Assembly: GCF_003854965.1 (NCBI RefSeq) | Contig: NZ_RQPI01000014.1 | Span: forward strand, 1-64,000 | Length of the DNA: 64,000 nt | From: Paenibacillus rhizophilus | GTDB lineage: Bacteria; Bacillota; Bacilli; Paenibacillales; Paenibacillaceae | Direction: 5' to 3' | Part shown: positions 23,066 through 31,845 of the stretch, piece by piece | Layout of the letters: every line of letters begins with the position of its first letter | How positions within the stretch are numbered: position 1 is the stretch's first letter | The notes under the pieces: model-generated | Databases searched by the model: none | Told to the model about the DNA's origin: nothing | The model's input: the letters and a program-made list of their open reading frames with translations, nothing else | Translations under genes and position numbers: made by a program

Positions 23066-23832
23066 TATTCAGCAACTAACAGCTTATTAATTAAATCTAA
23101 CTTGTAAAATACATCTTTGGTGTCTTCTTCAGGTGTACCTGCACCGATAGGTGGATGCACTACTAGCTGCTCATTTTGGATATATGGAAATGGTTCTGAT
23201 TCAGAATAGACAAGTGTTTTAGAAACATGCCCCTTTTTAATAATTTCCAAAGAGAATACATCTCCACTCTGCTTGTCGATCGCAAATACATACCCTTCCA
23301 ATCCGTGTCCCGTCTGATATTGAGGGGCAAGGATGTAAACATCCGCATCTTTAAAGTTTACCTTCTTAAAAGATAACTTTTTATCTGACGGCTGAACAAA
23401 CAAATAAGCAGGCAGTTCCAACAAAACCTTATCATGTTCTCCTTGTCTATAGACAATGGAATAATTACTCTGGAACGTTTGATCTCCTTCTTGTCCCATC
23501 ACACTTGATACGAGCAAGTGTCCTCGCTCTTCTTTTCCATTAGAAATCATAAGTAATTTCCCATAATCCGTTTGCAATTCTGCCCGAATCGATGGGGTCT
23601 CATTGACAGAATCAATAGAAATTGAATCAGTAAGATCAGATTTAGGAAACACACTAGAAATATCAGCTGAAGTGTTTGGTTCCTGACTGGATGAATTGTT
23701 AGAGTTAATCGTAGTCTCTGCATTTGTGGTATTGCCAAATGCGGCGATTCCAGAGTTTTGTTGACTGTTACAAGCAACGAGCAAGTTAAATGATAATACC
23801 GACGACGCTAATAGCAAAACATGTCGTTTAAT
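23065..23832 (-). CDS. Lipoprotein of unknown function, probable ATT start codon
   Basis: A lipoprotein of about 255 residues with a lipobox (LLVAC) after a hydrophobic run, then a Ser/Asn/Thr-rich linker and a beta-rich domain I do not recognise (YGKLLMISNGKEERGHLLVSS, DADVYILAPQYQTGHGLEGYVFAID). AGGAGG lies exactly six bases before an in-frame ATT at 23832; from there the N-terminus reads MKRHVLLLASS, which gives the basic residues a signal peptide needs. A TTG at 23817 would lack them and lies 21 bases from the site. The ATT start is inferred. Composition is more A+T-rich than its neighbours. Confidence 0.7.
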   Translation of the reverse strand: MKRHVLLLASSVLSFNLLVACNSQQNSGIAAFGNTTNAETTINSNNSSSQEPNTSADISSVFPKSDLTDSISIDSVNETPSIRAELQTDYGKLLMISNGKEERGHLLVSSVMGQEGDQTFQSNYSIVYRQGEHDKVLLELPAYLFVQPSDKKLSFKKVNFKDADVYILAPQYQTGHGLEGYVFAIDKQSGDVFSLEIIKKGHVSKTLVYSESEPFPYIQNEQLVVHPPIGAGTPEEDTKDVFYKLDLINKLLVAE

Positions 23833-23974
23833 TGTAATCCTCCTGCTTTCTTATATGTTCTCCCCTTAATTATACATAGAAAACTATCCAATAAATTTAA
23901 TAAATGTATTATATTATTAAAAATACTGTATCATTTAGCCATCATTATATACCAAATAACTAACGGCAAAAGGA

Positions 23975-24025
23975 TTGACATCCGACGGCCTGTTGCTTAT
24001 ACTTACCGTGACGTTAACGTAATGG
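23975..24025 (+). promoter_or_regulatory. Sigma-A promoter and operator of the MerR-MFS-SDR cluster
   Basis: TTGACA (23975-23980) and TATACT (23998-24003) are separated by 17 bases. Directly downstream, CCGTGACGTTAACGTAATGG (24006-24025) is a 20-base dyad with 8 of 10 pairs matching. It covers the likely transcription start, so binding there should repress. Confidence 0.7.
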
Positions 24026-24038
24026 TTGGAGGGTGCAA

Positions 24039-24425
24039 ATGGAATCCAAAATGTTGATCGGAGAACTGGCTCGCAGAGCCGGGGTGACGCCCCGGACCAT
24101 TCGCCACTATCAAGAGCTCGGATTGCTGGGGAATGTCGAGCAGGAAAGTAACGGATATCACTATTACTCGGATGAGTCGCTGCAGCGGCTGTACAAAGTC
24201 AACGTTTTGAAAAAATTGGGTCTCAGCCTGGATGAAATTCAATCCGTCATCGATCTGTACTTTGAAGAGCCGTCCATGATTAAAGGCAAGCAAAAGGTTC
24301 TCGAGATTTTGTCGAAGCATCTGGAACAAACCGACAAGAAGATGGAGGCTCTGGATCAATTCAAACAAGAGATCTTGAGCAACATGGCCCGGATTCAGCT
24401 TATGATTGATGAAATGTCGAACTAA
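24039..24425 (+). CDS. MerR-family transcriptional regulator
   Basis: A 128-residue MerR-type regulator: LIGELARRAGVTPRTIRHYQELGLLGNVEQESNGYHYYSDESLQRLYKV forms the winged HTH, LGLSLDEIQSVIDLYF follows, and LSKHLEQTDKKMEALDQFKQEI is the dimer coil. No cysteine is present in the effector end, so it is not a metal or thiol sensor of the usual kind. GGAGG lies six bases before the ATG at 24039. It leads a cluster with an MFS transporter and an SDR enzyme, and both its own promoter and the MFS upstream region carry the same dyad. Confidence 0.9.
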   Translation: MESKMLIGELARRAGVTPRTIRHYQELGLLGNVEQESNGYHYYSDESLQRLYKVNVLKKLGLSLDEIQSVIDLYFEEPSMIKGKQKVLEILSKHLEQTDKKMEALDQFKQEILSNMARIQLMIDEMSN

Positions 24426-24455
24426 GCGGTATCCGATCCATGCTTTACCCCTAAA

Positions 24456-24475
24456 CCATTACGTTTACGTAATCG
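24456..24475. promoter_or_regulatory. Second operator of the MerR-family regulator
   Basis: CCATTACGTTTACGTAATCG at 24456-24475 repeats the half-site CCATTACGT found at 24006-24025 and lies 33 bases before the MFS start. The shared motif suggests that the MerR protein also acts on the MFS-SDR part of the cluster. Confidence 0.6.
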
Positions 24476-24507
24476 TCATTGATGGAAAAGGAGGTTCAAT
24501 TATTGAA

Positions 24508-25704
24508 ATGAGTAAATCTCATCTCGCTTATACGGCGATGCTGCTAACCGTGTCGGGGATTGCTGTCGTTTCGCTGCTTTACGTTATGATTCCGTTAACG
24601 CCTTATGTAATCACCGAATTTTCCATAAGCCCGATTCAGGCCGTCTGGGCGAGCAGCATTTTCAGCATGGCTTTCGCTCTGGGGAATTTATTCTTCGGTA
24701 CCCTGTCCGACAGAGTGCCGAAAAAGCGATTGATTCTAGCAGGCCTCATTCTGCTTGCGGTATGCACTTTTTCCGTAGAACTGGCCTCTTCCTTTACCCC
24801 GTTCCTCGTGCTGCGGGCGGCACAAGGATTTCTTGCCGCTTCGTTCCCCCCGGTAGCCCTTGCTTATGTCAGCGATGTGATTCCCCCGGCGCAGCGTCCG
24901 AACGTCATTTCTTACCTGAGCTGCGGATTTTTGCTTGCCGGCGTAGTCGGACAAATATTCTCTGCCGAAGTGGCGGCGAACTGGGGAATGAAAGCTGTAT
25001 TCGCATTATTAAGTTTCATATACGCCATTTTGATCGTGATCTCATTCCAGCTGCCGAAAGACCGACCGAATGCCGAACGGCCCGCGGTCGGCCCCGGCGT
25101 GTTCGAAGCATTCCGCACTCTGGTCCGGATACCGTCGCTGCTTGTCGCTTACGGGGCGGCGGTAACGATTTTAATGAGCTTTGTCGCCATGTTCTTTGGG
25201 CTGAGCGAGTTCGCGGTGCAGCAGCTTCATCTGTCTCCCGAGCGTATTCTTTGGCTTAGACTTATCAGCATGCTCGGAACGGTATGCGCATTGTTTTGCG
25301 GCTCCTGGATCCGCCGCTTTGGGCCTGTTCGCGTCCTCGTGGCGGGCTTTCTCACCGCTGCGGCCGGATTGGCCGGGGAAGCGGCGCTGTCCAGCGTCGA
25401 TATGGCGCTGTTCATCGCCGCGATGGTTATCTTTGTCGCGGGAATTGCTGCGGCCGTTCCGTCGATCATTTCCCGGATCGGCCTATTAGGCTCGGCCGCA
25501 TGCGGCATGGCTCTGGCGCTTTACGGATTTTTCGTCTTCGTCGGAGCGAGCCTGGGCCCAATCCTGGCCGCTACGCTGATGCCCTTCGGATTCGCGGCTT
25601 TATGCGGGACTTTGTCCGCCGTTATGCTTGCGGCGGCGGCCGTTACGGCGTGGAGCGCCAAACCTTCGGCCGATGATGAACGTTTGGATGCAGTTAATTC
25701 TTGA
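24508..25704 (+). CDS. MFS transporter (drug efflux-like)
   Basis: A 398-residue major facilitator with twelve hydrophobic segments. MPLTPYVITEFSIS-type loop 1 and LFFGTLSDRVPKKRLILAGLILL near residue 65 give motif A; AALSFPPVALAYVSDVIPPAQRP fits the family's loop 4. The start is placed at ATG 24508 downstream of AAGGAGG; a longer reading that begins inside the MerR gene is unlikely. It probably exports the compound that the MerR protein senses, but the substrate is unknown. The SDR gene follows by ten bases. Confidence 0.87.
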   Translation: MSKSHLAYTAMLLTVSGIAVVSLLYVMIPLTPYVITEFSISPIQAVWASSIFSMAFALGNLFFGTLSDRVPKKRLILAGLILLAVCTFSVELASSFTPFLVLRAAQGFLAASFPPVALAYVSDVIPPAQRPNVISYLSCGFLLAGVVGQIFSAEVAANWGMKAVFALLSFIYAILIVISFQLPKDRPNAERPAVGPGVFEAFRTLVRIPSLLVAYGAAVTILMSFVAMFFGLSEFAVQQLHLSPERILWLRLISMLGTVCALFCGSWIRRFGPVRVLVAGFLTAAAGLAGEAALSSVDMALFIAAMVIFVAGIAAAVPSIISRIGLLGSAACGMALALYGFFVFVGASLGPILAATLMPFGFAALCGTLSAVMLAAAAVTAWSAKPSADDERLDAVNS

Positions 25705-25714
25705 GAGGAGATGA

Positions 25715-26437
25715 ATGGAAATGCAGGGGAAACGCATTGTTGTAATCGGAGGCAGCTCAGGAATCGGTCTGGCGGCAGCGAAACGGGCATCGGAACATGG
25801 AGCGGAGGTTATCATTGCCGGGCGCTCCGGGGAACGGCTTGAACACGCAGCTGCAAGCTTGAATGGGGAGATTCGGACAAGGGCGCTGGATATGCGGAGC
25901 GAGAACGACCTCCGTACATTTTTTGCAAAAATCGGAAATGTCGATCATTTAGTCATTACGGCAGGAGAAATGAAGCACGGATTGGGCAAGGTTCTGGATC
26001 TTGATGCGGCAAGCGCCAGAGAACAATTTGAGAGCCGCTTTTGGGGACCTTACCAGGCCATTCGCTATGGCGCGCCGGCTATTCGGGAAACCGGCTCGAT
26101 TACGCTGACGAGCGGCGTGTTTGGCGATAAGGCGGTTCCAGGAGCGGCGGTGCCGTCCGCGGTGCATGGCGCCCTGGAGAACTTGGGCCGGGTGCTGGCC
26201 GCCGAGCTTGCTCCGGTACGGGTCAACGTCGTGTCCCCCGGCTATGTTGATACGCCCATGCACGACGGAATGCCCCCGGAGCAAAAAAAAGCCTGGTTTG
26301 AACAAACCTCAGCTACCCTGCCGGTACGGCGCATTGCTTCGGCGGACGACATTGCGGGCGCGATCCTGTTCTTGATGCAAAATACGTATACGACCGGAAT
26401 TACGCTGACCGTGGACGGAGGAGCCAGATTCGTCTGA
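25715..26437 (+). CDS. SDR family oxidoreductase
   Basis: A 240-residue short-chain dehydrogenase. The nucleotide-binding motif GGSSGIGLAAAKRA lies near residue 12 with the following arginine-bearing loop IAGRSGERL, which suggests NADPH preference. The usual YxxxK motif is not clear: the region around TSGVFGDKAVPGAAVPSAVHGALENLGR has no tyrosine at the expected place, so the catalytic tyrosine seems lost. The C-terminus TGITLTVDGGARFV is typical. GAGGAG precedes the ATG. It closes the MerR-MFS-SDR operon and ends before a terminator. Confidence 0.85.
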   Translation: MEMQGKRIVVIGGSSGIGLAAAKRASEHGAEVIIAGRSGERLEHAAASLNGEIRTRALDMRSENDLRTFFAKIGNVDHLVITAGEMKHGLGKVLDLDAASAREQFESRFWGPYQAIRYGAPAIRETGSITLTSGVFGDKAVPGAAVPSAVHGALENLGRVLAAELAPVRVNVVSPGYVDTPMHDGMPPEQKKAWFEQTSATLPVRRIASADDIAGAILFLMQNTYTTGITLTVDGGARFV

Positions 26438-26483
26438 GAGCCGAAGCGGGTCCGACGCGATCAATTTCTAGTGAATAGAAACA

Positions 26484-26534
26484 GCCTGCAGACCAAGTCC
26501 GCTTAAATGCGAACGAAGTCTGCAGGCATTTTTT
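26484..26534 (+). terminator. Terminator of the MerR-MFS-SDR operon
   Basis: GCCTGCAGAC (26484-26493) pairs perfectly with GTCTGCAGGC (26518-26527) and is followed by ATTTTTTCC. Confidence 0.85.
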
Positions 26535-26619
26535 CCGCTTGCTTTGGAAGGTCGCCGCCGGTAACGTCCCCACTCGATGCCCTTTGGGATCTTACCCTCT
26601 TTACGCAGGAACAATTCCT

Positions 26620-28221
26620 TCATGACGAACGGCTTTCTTCGACTTTTATCATATGATCCTCTCTGTACTGGCCGGGACTTACGCCCACACGCTTCTTGAA
26701 CACCTGGCAGAAATACCGCTGGTTATCATACCCGACGTTCTGCGATATTTTGGAGATTTTGAAGCTGCTTTCCCTCAGCATTTGTTTCGCTTTCTGAATG
26801 CGCAGCAAAGTGATATATTCAAGAATTGTCTGCCCGGTCGATTTGGAATATAAGTTGCTTACATAGGAAGAGTTGAGATCGAACCGCTCCGCCAATTGAT
26901 CGAGCTGGATATTTTCATGGTAATGGGATTCCAGATAAGCTTTGATTTCTTGGACGACCTTTTCTTTCAGGGTGGTTTTCGTTACGTTCAAATAAAACTG
27001 TACACCCTGCGCACAATCCTGGCACTGTTTCTGCAAAGACGCCCAATCCGGCGCTTCCAGTATCCCGTCAATCAGCCGTGTACGGTCTCCGATCACGCTC
27101 TCGATCTTGATTCCATAGTCCTGCTCGATCAGATCGAGCAACCGGTTCACCCATTGGATGCCGGCCTTCTTCAGGGTAACGGGAGCGATCAATCGCCCCG
27201 TCCCCCATTCCGTCCAACGTTCAAGCAGCTCTTCAAACTCCTTCTGTTCGTAAAGGGTTAAGGATTCGATTCGTTCAGACCAATCCGAGAGCAATCTCTC
27301 AGAAACGCGGGTGATCCCAGGCCAACGGTTCCCATCCATTACCGAAACGCCGAAGAACAGACCCATTTGACAGGCCTGGTCTGCCGCCAAAAAAGAGAGA
27401 TGCGCATCCATGATTCCGCTTACAACCGGACCGATTCCAAACGACAAGGAAAGATCGTCCGAGTCCGGGGAACCGTCAGCCGAAAACGCTGCGGCCGTAG
27501 CCAGCAGAATTTCTGATAAGGACCCGGATTCCTCCAAAGCCGCCATGCATAACAAGATGACTTTCTGCTGCTCGTAGAGCAGATCCACGACGATTCCGCG
27601 ATTCGCCAAAAAGCCGGGAAGGGCATCCGTAACGCCATTGTTCTTCATTCGTTCGAGCCAATGCGTCGCCGGGCTTCCGATCACGATGGCCGCAAACTGG
27701 CCATACCGTTCGTACGGCGCCCTATCGAACGACGGACGTTTGGCATGGACGATGAGATCGGTAAACACCGCCCGATCCAGCGCTTTGGCAATCCGCTGCT
27801 CGGGGCGATTCTCCGCCGGGTCCGTTTTGCGCTTCAGACGCTCGATCGCCTTCGTGACGGTCCTGGCTACTTCTTCAAGCTCGGCCGGCTTGATCAAGTA
27901 ATCCACCGCCTCCAGCTCAATGGCTTCTTTGGCGTATTCAAACTCGGAATATCCGCTCACGATGATACATTCCGCTTTGCAGCCTCTCTCCTTCAAGGCG
28001 CGGATCAGCTCCAGCCCACTCATCCCGGGCATCCGAATATCGGTCAGGACAACGTCCGGATCGGACTGCAGAATCCGTTCCAGCGCCTGCTTGCCGTTGT
28101 TGGCCGTCCCCGCAATCCGCACCCCGGACGCGTTCCAGTCGATCATGGTTGACAGCGTTTCCACAACAAGCTGTTCATCATCCGCTATAAACAGTTTATA
28201 CATGACCTGTTCCCCCTTCAT
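26620..28221 (-). CDS. AraC-type response regulator, YesN-like
   Basis: A 533-residue two-component response regulator. The receiver domain covers residues 7-125 (FIADDEQLVVETLSTMI; phospho-acceptor Asp in DVVLTDIRMPGMSG; VDYLIKPAELEEV). A long middle region of about 280 residues of unknown fold follows. The C-terminal AraC HTH pair (YLESHYHENIQLDQLAERFDLNSSYVSNLYSK and KISKISQNVGYDNQRYFCQVFKKRVGVSPGQYRE) binds DNA. It lies nine bases after the histidine kinase gene and beside a sugar ABC transporter, a pairing typical of Paenibacillus, and probably activates that transporter operon when the kinase detects the sugar. Confidence 0.93.
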   Translation of the reverse strand: MKGEQVMYKLFIADDEQLVVETLSTMIDWNASGVRIAGTANNGKQALERILQSDPDVVLTDIRMPGMSGLELIRALKERGCKAECIIVSGYSEFEYAKEAIELEAVDYLIKPAELEEVARTVTKAIERLKRKTDPAENRPEQRIAKALDRAVFTDLIVHAKRPSFDRAPYERYGQFAAIVIGSPATHWLERMKNNGVTDALPGFLANRGIVVDLLYEQQKVILLCMAALEESGSLSEILLATAAAFSADGSPDSDDLSLSFGIGPVVSGIMDAHLSFLAADQACQMGLFFGVSVMDGNRWPGITRVSERLLSDWSERIESLTLYEQKEFEELLERWTEWGTGRLIAPVTLKKAGIQWVNRLLDLIEQDYGIKIESVIGDRTRLIDGILEAPDWASLQKQCQDCAQGVQFYLNVTKTTLKEKVVQEIKAYLESHYHENIQLDQLAERFDLNSSYVSNLYSKSTGQTILEYITLLRIQKAKQMLRESSFKISKISQNVGYDNQRYFCQVFKKRVGVSPGQYREDHMIKVEESRSS

Positions 28222-28230
28222 AGCCAGATG

Positions 28231-29970
28231 TTAATCGATGATGCCGATCTCAAGGGTAACTTTGGTGCCCGCACCCGGAACGCTGTCTATGCGAATTCCG
28301 CGGTCTTGGCCGTAATGCAATTGGATTCTCTCCTGTATATTCCTCAACGCATATCCCCTTGGCCGCGTAACCGCCGAATCAAAACCCACTCCGTCATCCT
28401 CTACTTCAAATACAAGCGTCTCCCCTTCTCTTCGGGCCCGAATGGCAATGTTCCCTTTGTCCTCCTTCAACTCGATTCCATGAAAGATCGCATTCTCCAC
28501 CAGCGGCTGGATCAGGAGCTTCAACATCGGGATCTGCTCGATTCCCGGCTCCAGGTCGATGGCCACCTCAAATTTTCCGTTATAGCGGATGTTTTGAATC
28601 TCCAGATAATTTTTCACCTGGTCGATTTCATTGCCGACAGTCGTAATGTAGTCCCCGTTGTTCAAGCTTAATTTAAAAAAGTTGGAAAGGGACATGACCA
28701 TCTTGGAAATATTCTTGGCTCCAATTCGTTCCGCCATCAGATAGATGGAATTCAGCGTGTTGTATAAGAAGTGAGGATTGATTTGACTTTGCAGCGCATG
28801 CAGCTCCGCTTCCTTCTCCTTCAGCTTGGCTTCGATCAATTTGTCGGACAGTTCGCTGTTGGTGCGGAAGGTCCGCAGGAATTGATTGCCGATTTTTCCG
28901 ATTTCATCTTGCTCCTTAAAGAGGATTCCTTCGATTTCCTCCCGTTTGGCCGCTTTTCGGGCGACGGAAGAGAGCAAGGTCAACTGCTTGGTGATCCGTT
29001 TGGAGATCAAATACGAACCATAGGCGGCAAGCAGGAAAGCCACCAGCGTCAAGGTGAGCGTAACATTGCGAATCAAGACGATTTCCGAATTGATATTGGA
29101 ATAGGGGATCATGCTAACCACTTTCCACCGGGTTCCCGGATTCGTATCGAAGGTGACGACATACCGTTCTCCGCCCACCGTATCGATGCGGGTGCCCCGT
29201 TCAGGCAAATCATAGAGCAGGTTCAATTCCTTTAGCGGTATCTGCTTCATATCGGCGGTTCGGGAATTGTAAAAGATCACTTGGTTCTGATCCAGAATCA
29301 TCAGATGCCCGTTTTCCGCATTGGTGATGTCTTTGAACATTTCGTCGAACACCCGTCTATCGATGGAAATAATCAGCATGCCGATCGGTTCGAGCGTATC
29401 CAGGTTGTTTAATCGTTTGCCGTACAGCAGCAAATCCGGACTATTTTTGACGAGACGGACTTCATTGCTGTTCAGCCACAATCCCCTGCCGCCCATGTCA
29501 CCCACCTGCCGATACCATTTTGACCGGGAGACCGCCTGATAGATATTGTCGTAAGTTAATCTGTCCCATTGGTTCGTAACGATCAGTTCCCTTTGCCCAC
29601 TGCCTACGTAAACGTAACGTATATACGATTTGTTATTGGAAATATTGACGATCAGGTTGCGGGTGGCATTCTGAAGGTCATAGATTTTCTTGAAATCATT
29701 CTTGTCATAAGAAAGGAAGCTTTGAACGTCGCGGGAAGACAGCATCAGCTTCGAAATCGTTTCAACGTCGTTCACGAAAGTCTGGATATTCCAATTGATG
29801 GAGCCCAGCAGATTGGAGGTGGTATCGGACACCTTGTTCTCGATCACTTTGCTCAAATAGACAAAGGTTAAGGAGGCGATAAGGACAAGCGGCAGCAAGG
29901 AACAGGCGATGGACAAAATGATAATTTTGCTTCGGATGCTGATCGACAGGAAAGGCCGGGTTATTTTCAT
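28231..29970 (-). CDS. Sensor histidine kinase, YesM-like
   Basis: A 579-residue membrane kinase. A transmembrane helix near residues 14-36 opens an extracytoplasmic Cache-like sensing domain (residues 40-290), a second helix (VTLTLTLVAFLLAAYGSYLIS) leads into a HAMP region, and LQSQINPHFLYNTLNSIYLMAERIG near residue 395 carries the phospho-accepting histidine. The HATPase domain shows LLIQPLVENAIFHG (N box) and VEDDGVGFD (G box). It pairs with the response regulator just downstream and probably senses an oligosaccharide directly or through the neighbouring binding protein. Confidence 0.93.
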   Translation of the reverse strand: MKITRPFLSISIRSKIIILSIACSLLPLVLIASLTFVYLSKVIENKVSDTTSNLLGSINWNIQTFVNDVETISKLMLSSRDVQSFLSYDKNDFKKIYDLQNATRNLIVNISNNKSYIRYVYVGSGQRELIVTNQWDRLTYDNIYQAVSRSKWYRQVGDMGGRGLWLNSNEVRLVKNSPDLLLYGKRLNNLDTLEPIGMLIISIDRRVFDEMFKDITNAENGHLMILDQNQVIFYNSRTADMKQIPLKELNLLYDLPERGTRIDTVGGERYVVTFDTNPGTRWKVVSMIPYSNINSEIVLIRNVTLTLTLVAFLLAAYGSYLISKRITKQLTLLSSVARKAAKREEIEGILFKEQDEIGKIGNQFLRTFRTNSELSDKLIEAKLKEKEAELHALQSQINPHFLYNTLNSIYLMAERIGAKNISKMVMSLSNFFKLSLNNGDYITTVGNEIDQVKNYLEIQNIRYNGKFEVAIDLEPGIEQIPMLKLLIQPLVENAIFHGIELKEDKGNIAIRARREGETLVFEVEDDGVGFDSAVTRPRGYALRNIQERIQLHYGQDRGIRIDSVPGAGTKVTLEIGIID

Positions 29971-30044
29971 GAAATCCCTCTGTCTAAAGAGAAGTATAAA
30001 GCCTGGTACTTTCAGTATACCTTCAGCTCAAGGCAGATGGTAGA

Positions 30045-30878
30045 TCAACCTTTAGTCGCTCCTGCGGTCATGCCGGAAATGACACTCTTATTGAAAACGA
30101 AGTACACAATCATGGTCGGGATCGTAGTGATGCTGATTGCGGCAAAGGTCGCTCCCCAATCCGTCAAACCGTATTGGCCGATATAATCCATTAAACCGAC
30201 GGGAATGGTCCGCGAGCTCAGGTCGTGAATAAACGTATTCGCGAAGATAAACTCATTCCAGACAAAAATAAGATTCATGACGATAACCGTAACGATCGTA
30301 TTTCGGGATAGAGGGAAAATCATCCGCCAGAAAACCTGGTAAATCCCGCAGCCGTCCATGACGGCGGCCTCCATAATCTCGTTCGAGATATATTTGTAGA
30401 AGCTCACGAAAAGATAGATCGAGATCGGCAGAGCAAAGCCTACTTGGGGCAAAATGAGAGAAGTGAGCGTATTGATAATTCCCGTTTTGTTATACAGAAT
30501 GAAAAGCGGGATGAGCACGACCTGGATCGGGATCATGATGCCGCACAGAAATAAGAACAACACGCTTTGGCTCCATTTAAAACACATCTTTTCAATAACG
30601 AAAGCGGCCATGGCGCTGAACAGGATCACCAGCACGATTGTCGTCACGGCGACGATGAGACTATTGGAAAAATAAGTGCCCAAATTCCCTTTGTTCCAAA
30701 CGCTGAGGTAATTCTCGAATGTGAATCGGCTGGGCAGGCTCAGCGGGTTATTGCCGGAAAAATCGGTAGGCGCCTTAAAACTGGAGATGAACACCCATAC
30801 AATCGGATAAACTTGAATGGCAAGCAGAACAAAGGAAATAGTCACAAGAATCGCCTTGGAATAGCCAGAAAATTTCAT
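30045..30878 (-). CDS. Carbohydrate ABC transporter permease (MalG-type)
   Basis: A 277-residue inner-membrane permease with six hydrophobic helices. The EAA loop that contacts the ATPase reads EAAVMDGCGIYQVFWRMIFPLSRNTI near residue 170, and the C-terminus FNKSVISGMTAGATKG is typical of the CUT1 MalG family. It starts two bases after the other permease gene, so the two subunits are made together. No ATPase gene is present in the locus; a shared MsmX-type ATPase encoded elsewhere is the usual solution in Bacilli and is inferred. Confidence 0.93.
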   Translation of the reverse strand: MKFSGYSKAILVTISFVLLAIQVYPIVWVFISSFKAPTDFSGNNPLSLPSRFTFENYLSVWNKGNLGTYFSNSLIVAVTTIVLVILFSAMAAFVIEKMCFKWSQSVLFLFLCGIMIPIQVVLIPLFILYNKTGIINTLTSLILPQVGFALPISIYLFVSFYKYISNEIMEAAVMDGCGIYQVFWRMIFPLSRNTIVTVIVMNLIFVWNEFIFANTFIHDLSSRTIPVGLMDYIGQYGLTDWGATFAAISITTIPTMIVYFVFNKSVISGMTAGATKG

Positions 30879-30880
30879 CT

Positions 30881-31774
30881 TCAGGTCTCCTTACTGTCCA
30901 TCATCCGTCTGATAAAGGCGACTGCAATGAGGCTCTCAATGACGATAAATACGGCCATCGCGCTGCCATAGCCGAAGTTCAGACTGGAAAATGCGGTTTT
31001 GTACATATATGTCGGCAGCAATTCCGTCACGCGGCCCGGTCCCCCGTTCGTCATGAGATACGGGATGTCAAACCCTTTTAAAGCACCCGTAGTAGCCATA
31101 ATGATCGAAACCATCAGTACCGGCTTAATCAGCGGCATTTTGATCGAACAAAACAGGTTCCAGGAAGAAGCTCCGTCAATTCTCGCGGCTTCCTCGATAT
31201 CGGAAGGAATTGAAATGAGCGCACTATACAAGATGATCATATAAAGACCGATATAACGCCAGCCTTCGGGTACCGATACGGCGGTCAGAGCCCACTTCAA
31301 GTCGGAAAGCCAAGGCCTGCTCCAGTCTCCAAGACCGATCTGCTGCAGACAAAAGTTCAACATTCCGACGGGTTCGAACGAGTAAACGTTTTGGAACAAC
31401 TGCGCTATGGCTACCGATGTGATAATAGCGGGAGCGAAATACAACGTTTTAAACAATTCTCTGCCTTTGGTGATACTGGTCAGCAAGATGGCAACCAACA
31501 AGCCGAGAAACACTTGCATTGCCACAATGACAAGAACATAGATCAGGTTGTTGCCGAATGCCTTCCAGAACGTCTTGTCGCCGCCGAACATCTTGGCATA
31601 ATTGTCAAAGCCGATATAGACCATATCGGAAACCCCGTCCCAGGAGAAAAAGCTGAAATACATCGACCAAAGGATGGGCGCCAGAACGGTGAACAAATAC
31701 ACCAGCAAGGCAGGCAGCAGGAAGACGAGAGCGGCTTTGTGATTGCGCAGGATTTTATCCATACCCTTGCTCAT
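30881..31774 (-). CDS. Carbohydrate ABC transporter permease (MalF-type)
   Basis: A 297-residue permease with six helices. The EAA loop appears as EEAARIDGASSWNLFCSIKMPLIKPVL near residue 195, and PYLMTNGGPGRVTELLPTYMYKTAF near residue 235 is typical of CUT1 MalF-like subunits. It follows the binding-protein gene by about 70 bases and precedes the MalG-type permease by two bases. The ATG at 31774 has only a weak ribosome site; a methionine four codons later is possible. Confidence 0.92.
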   Translation of the reverse strand: MSKGMDKILRNHKAALVFLLPALLVYLFTVLAPILWSMYFSFFSWDGVSDMVYIGFDNYAKMFGGDKTFWKAFGNNLIYVLVIVAMQVFLGLLVAILLTSITKGRELFKTLYFAPAIITSVAIAQLFQNVYSFEPVGMLNFCLQQIGLGDWSRPWLSDLKWALTAVSVPEGWRYIGLYMIILYSALISIPSDIEEAARIDGASSWNLFCSIKMPLIKPVLMVSIIMATTGALKGFDIPYLMTNGGPGRVTELLPTYMYKTAFSSLNFGYGSAMAVFIVIESLIAVAFIRRMMDSKET

Positions 31775-31845
31775 TCCCCATTTTTAATATTTTTTCACTT
31801 CATTGCCGGCCAACCGAATTGGGGTCGGCCGGCTGTTTAGCGTGG

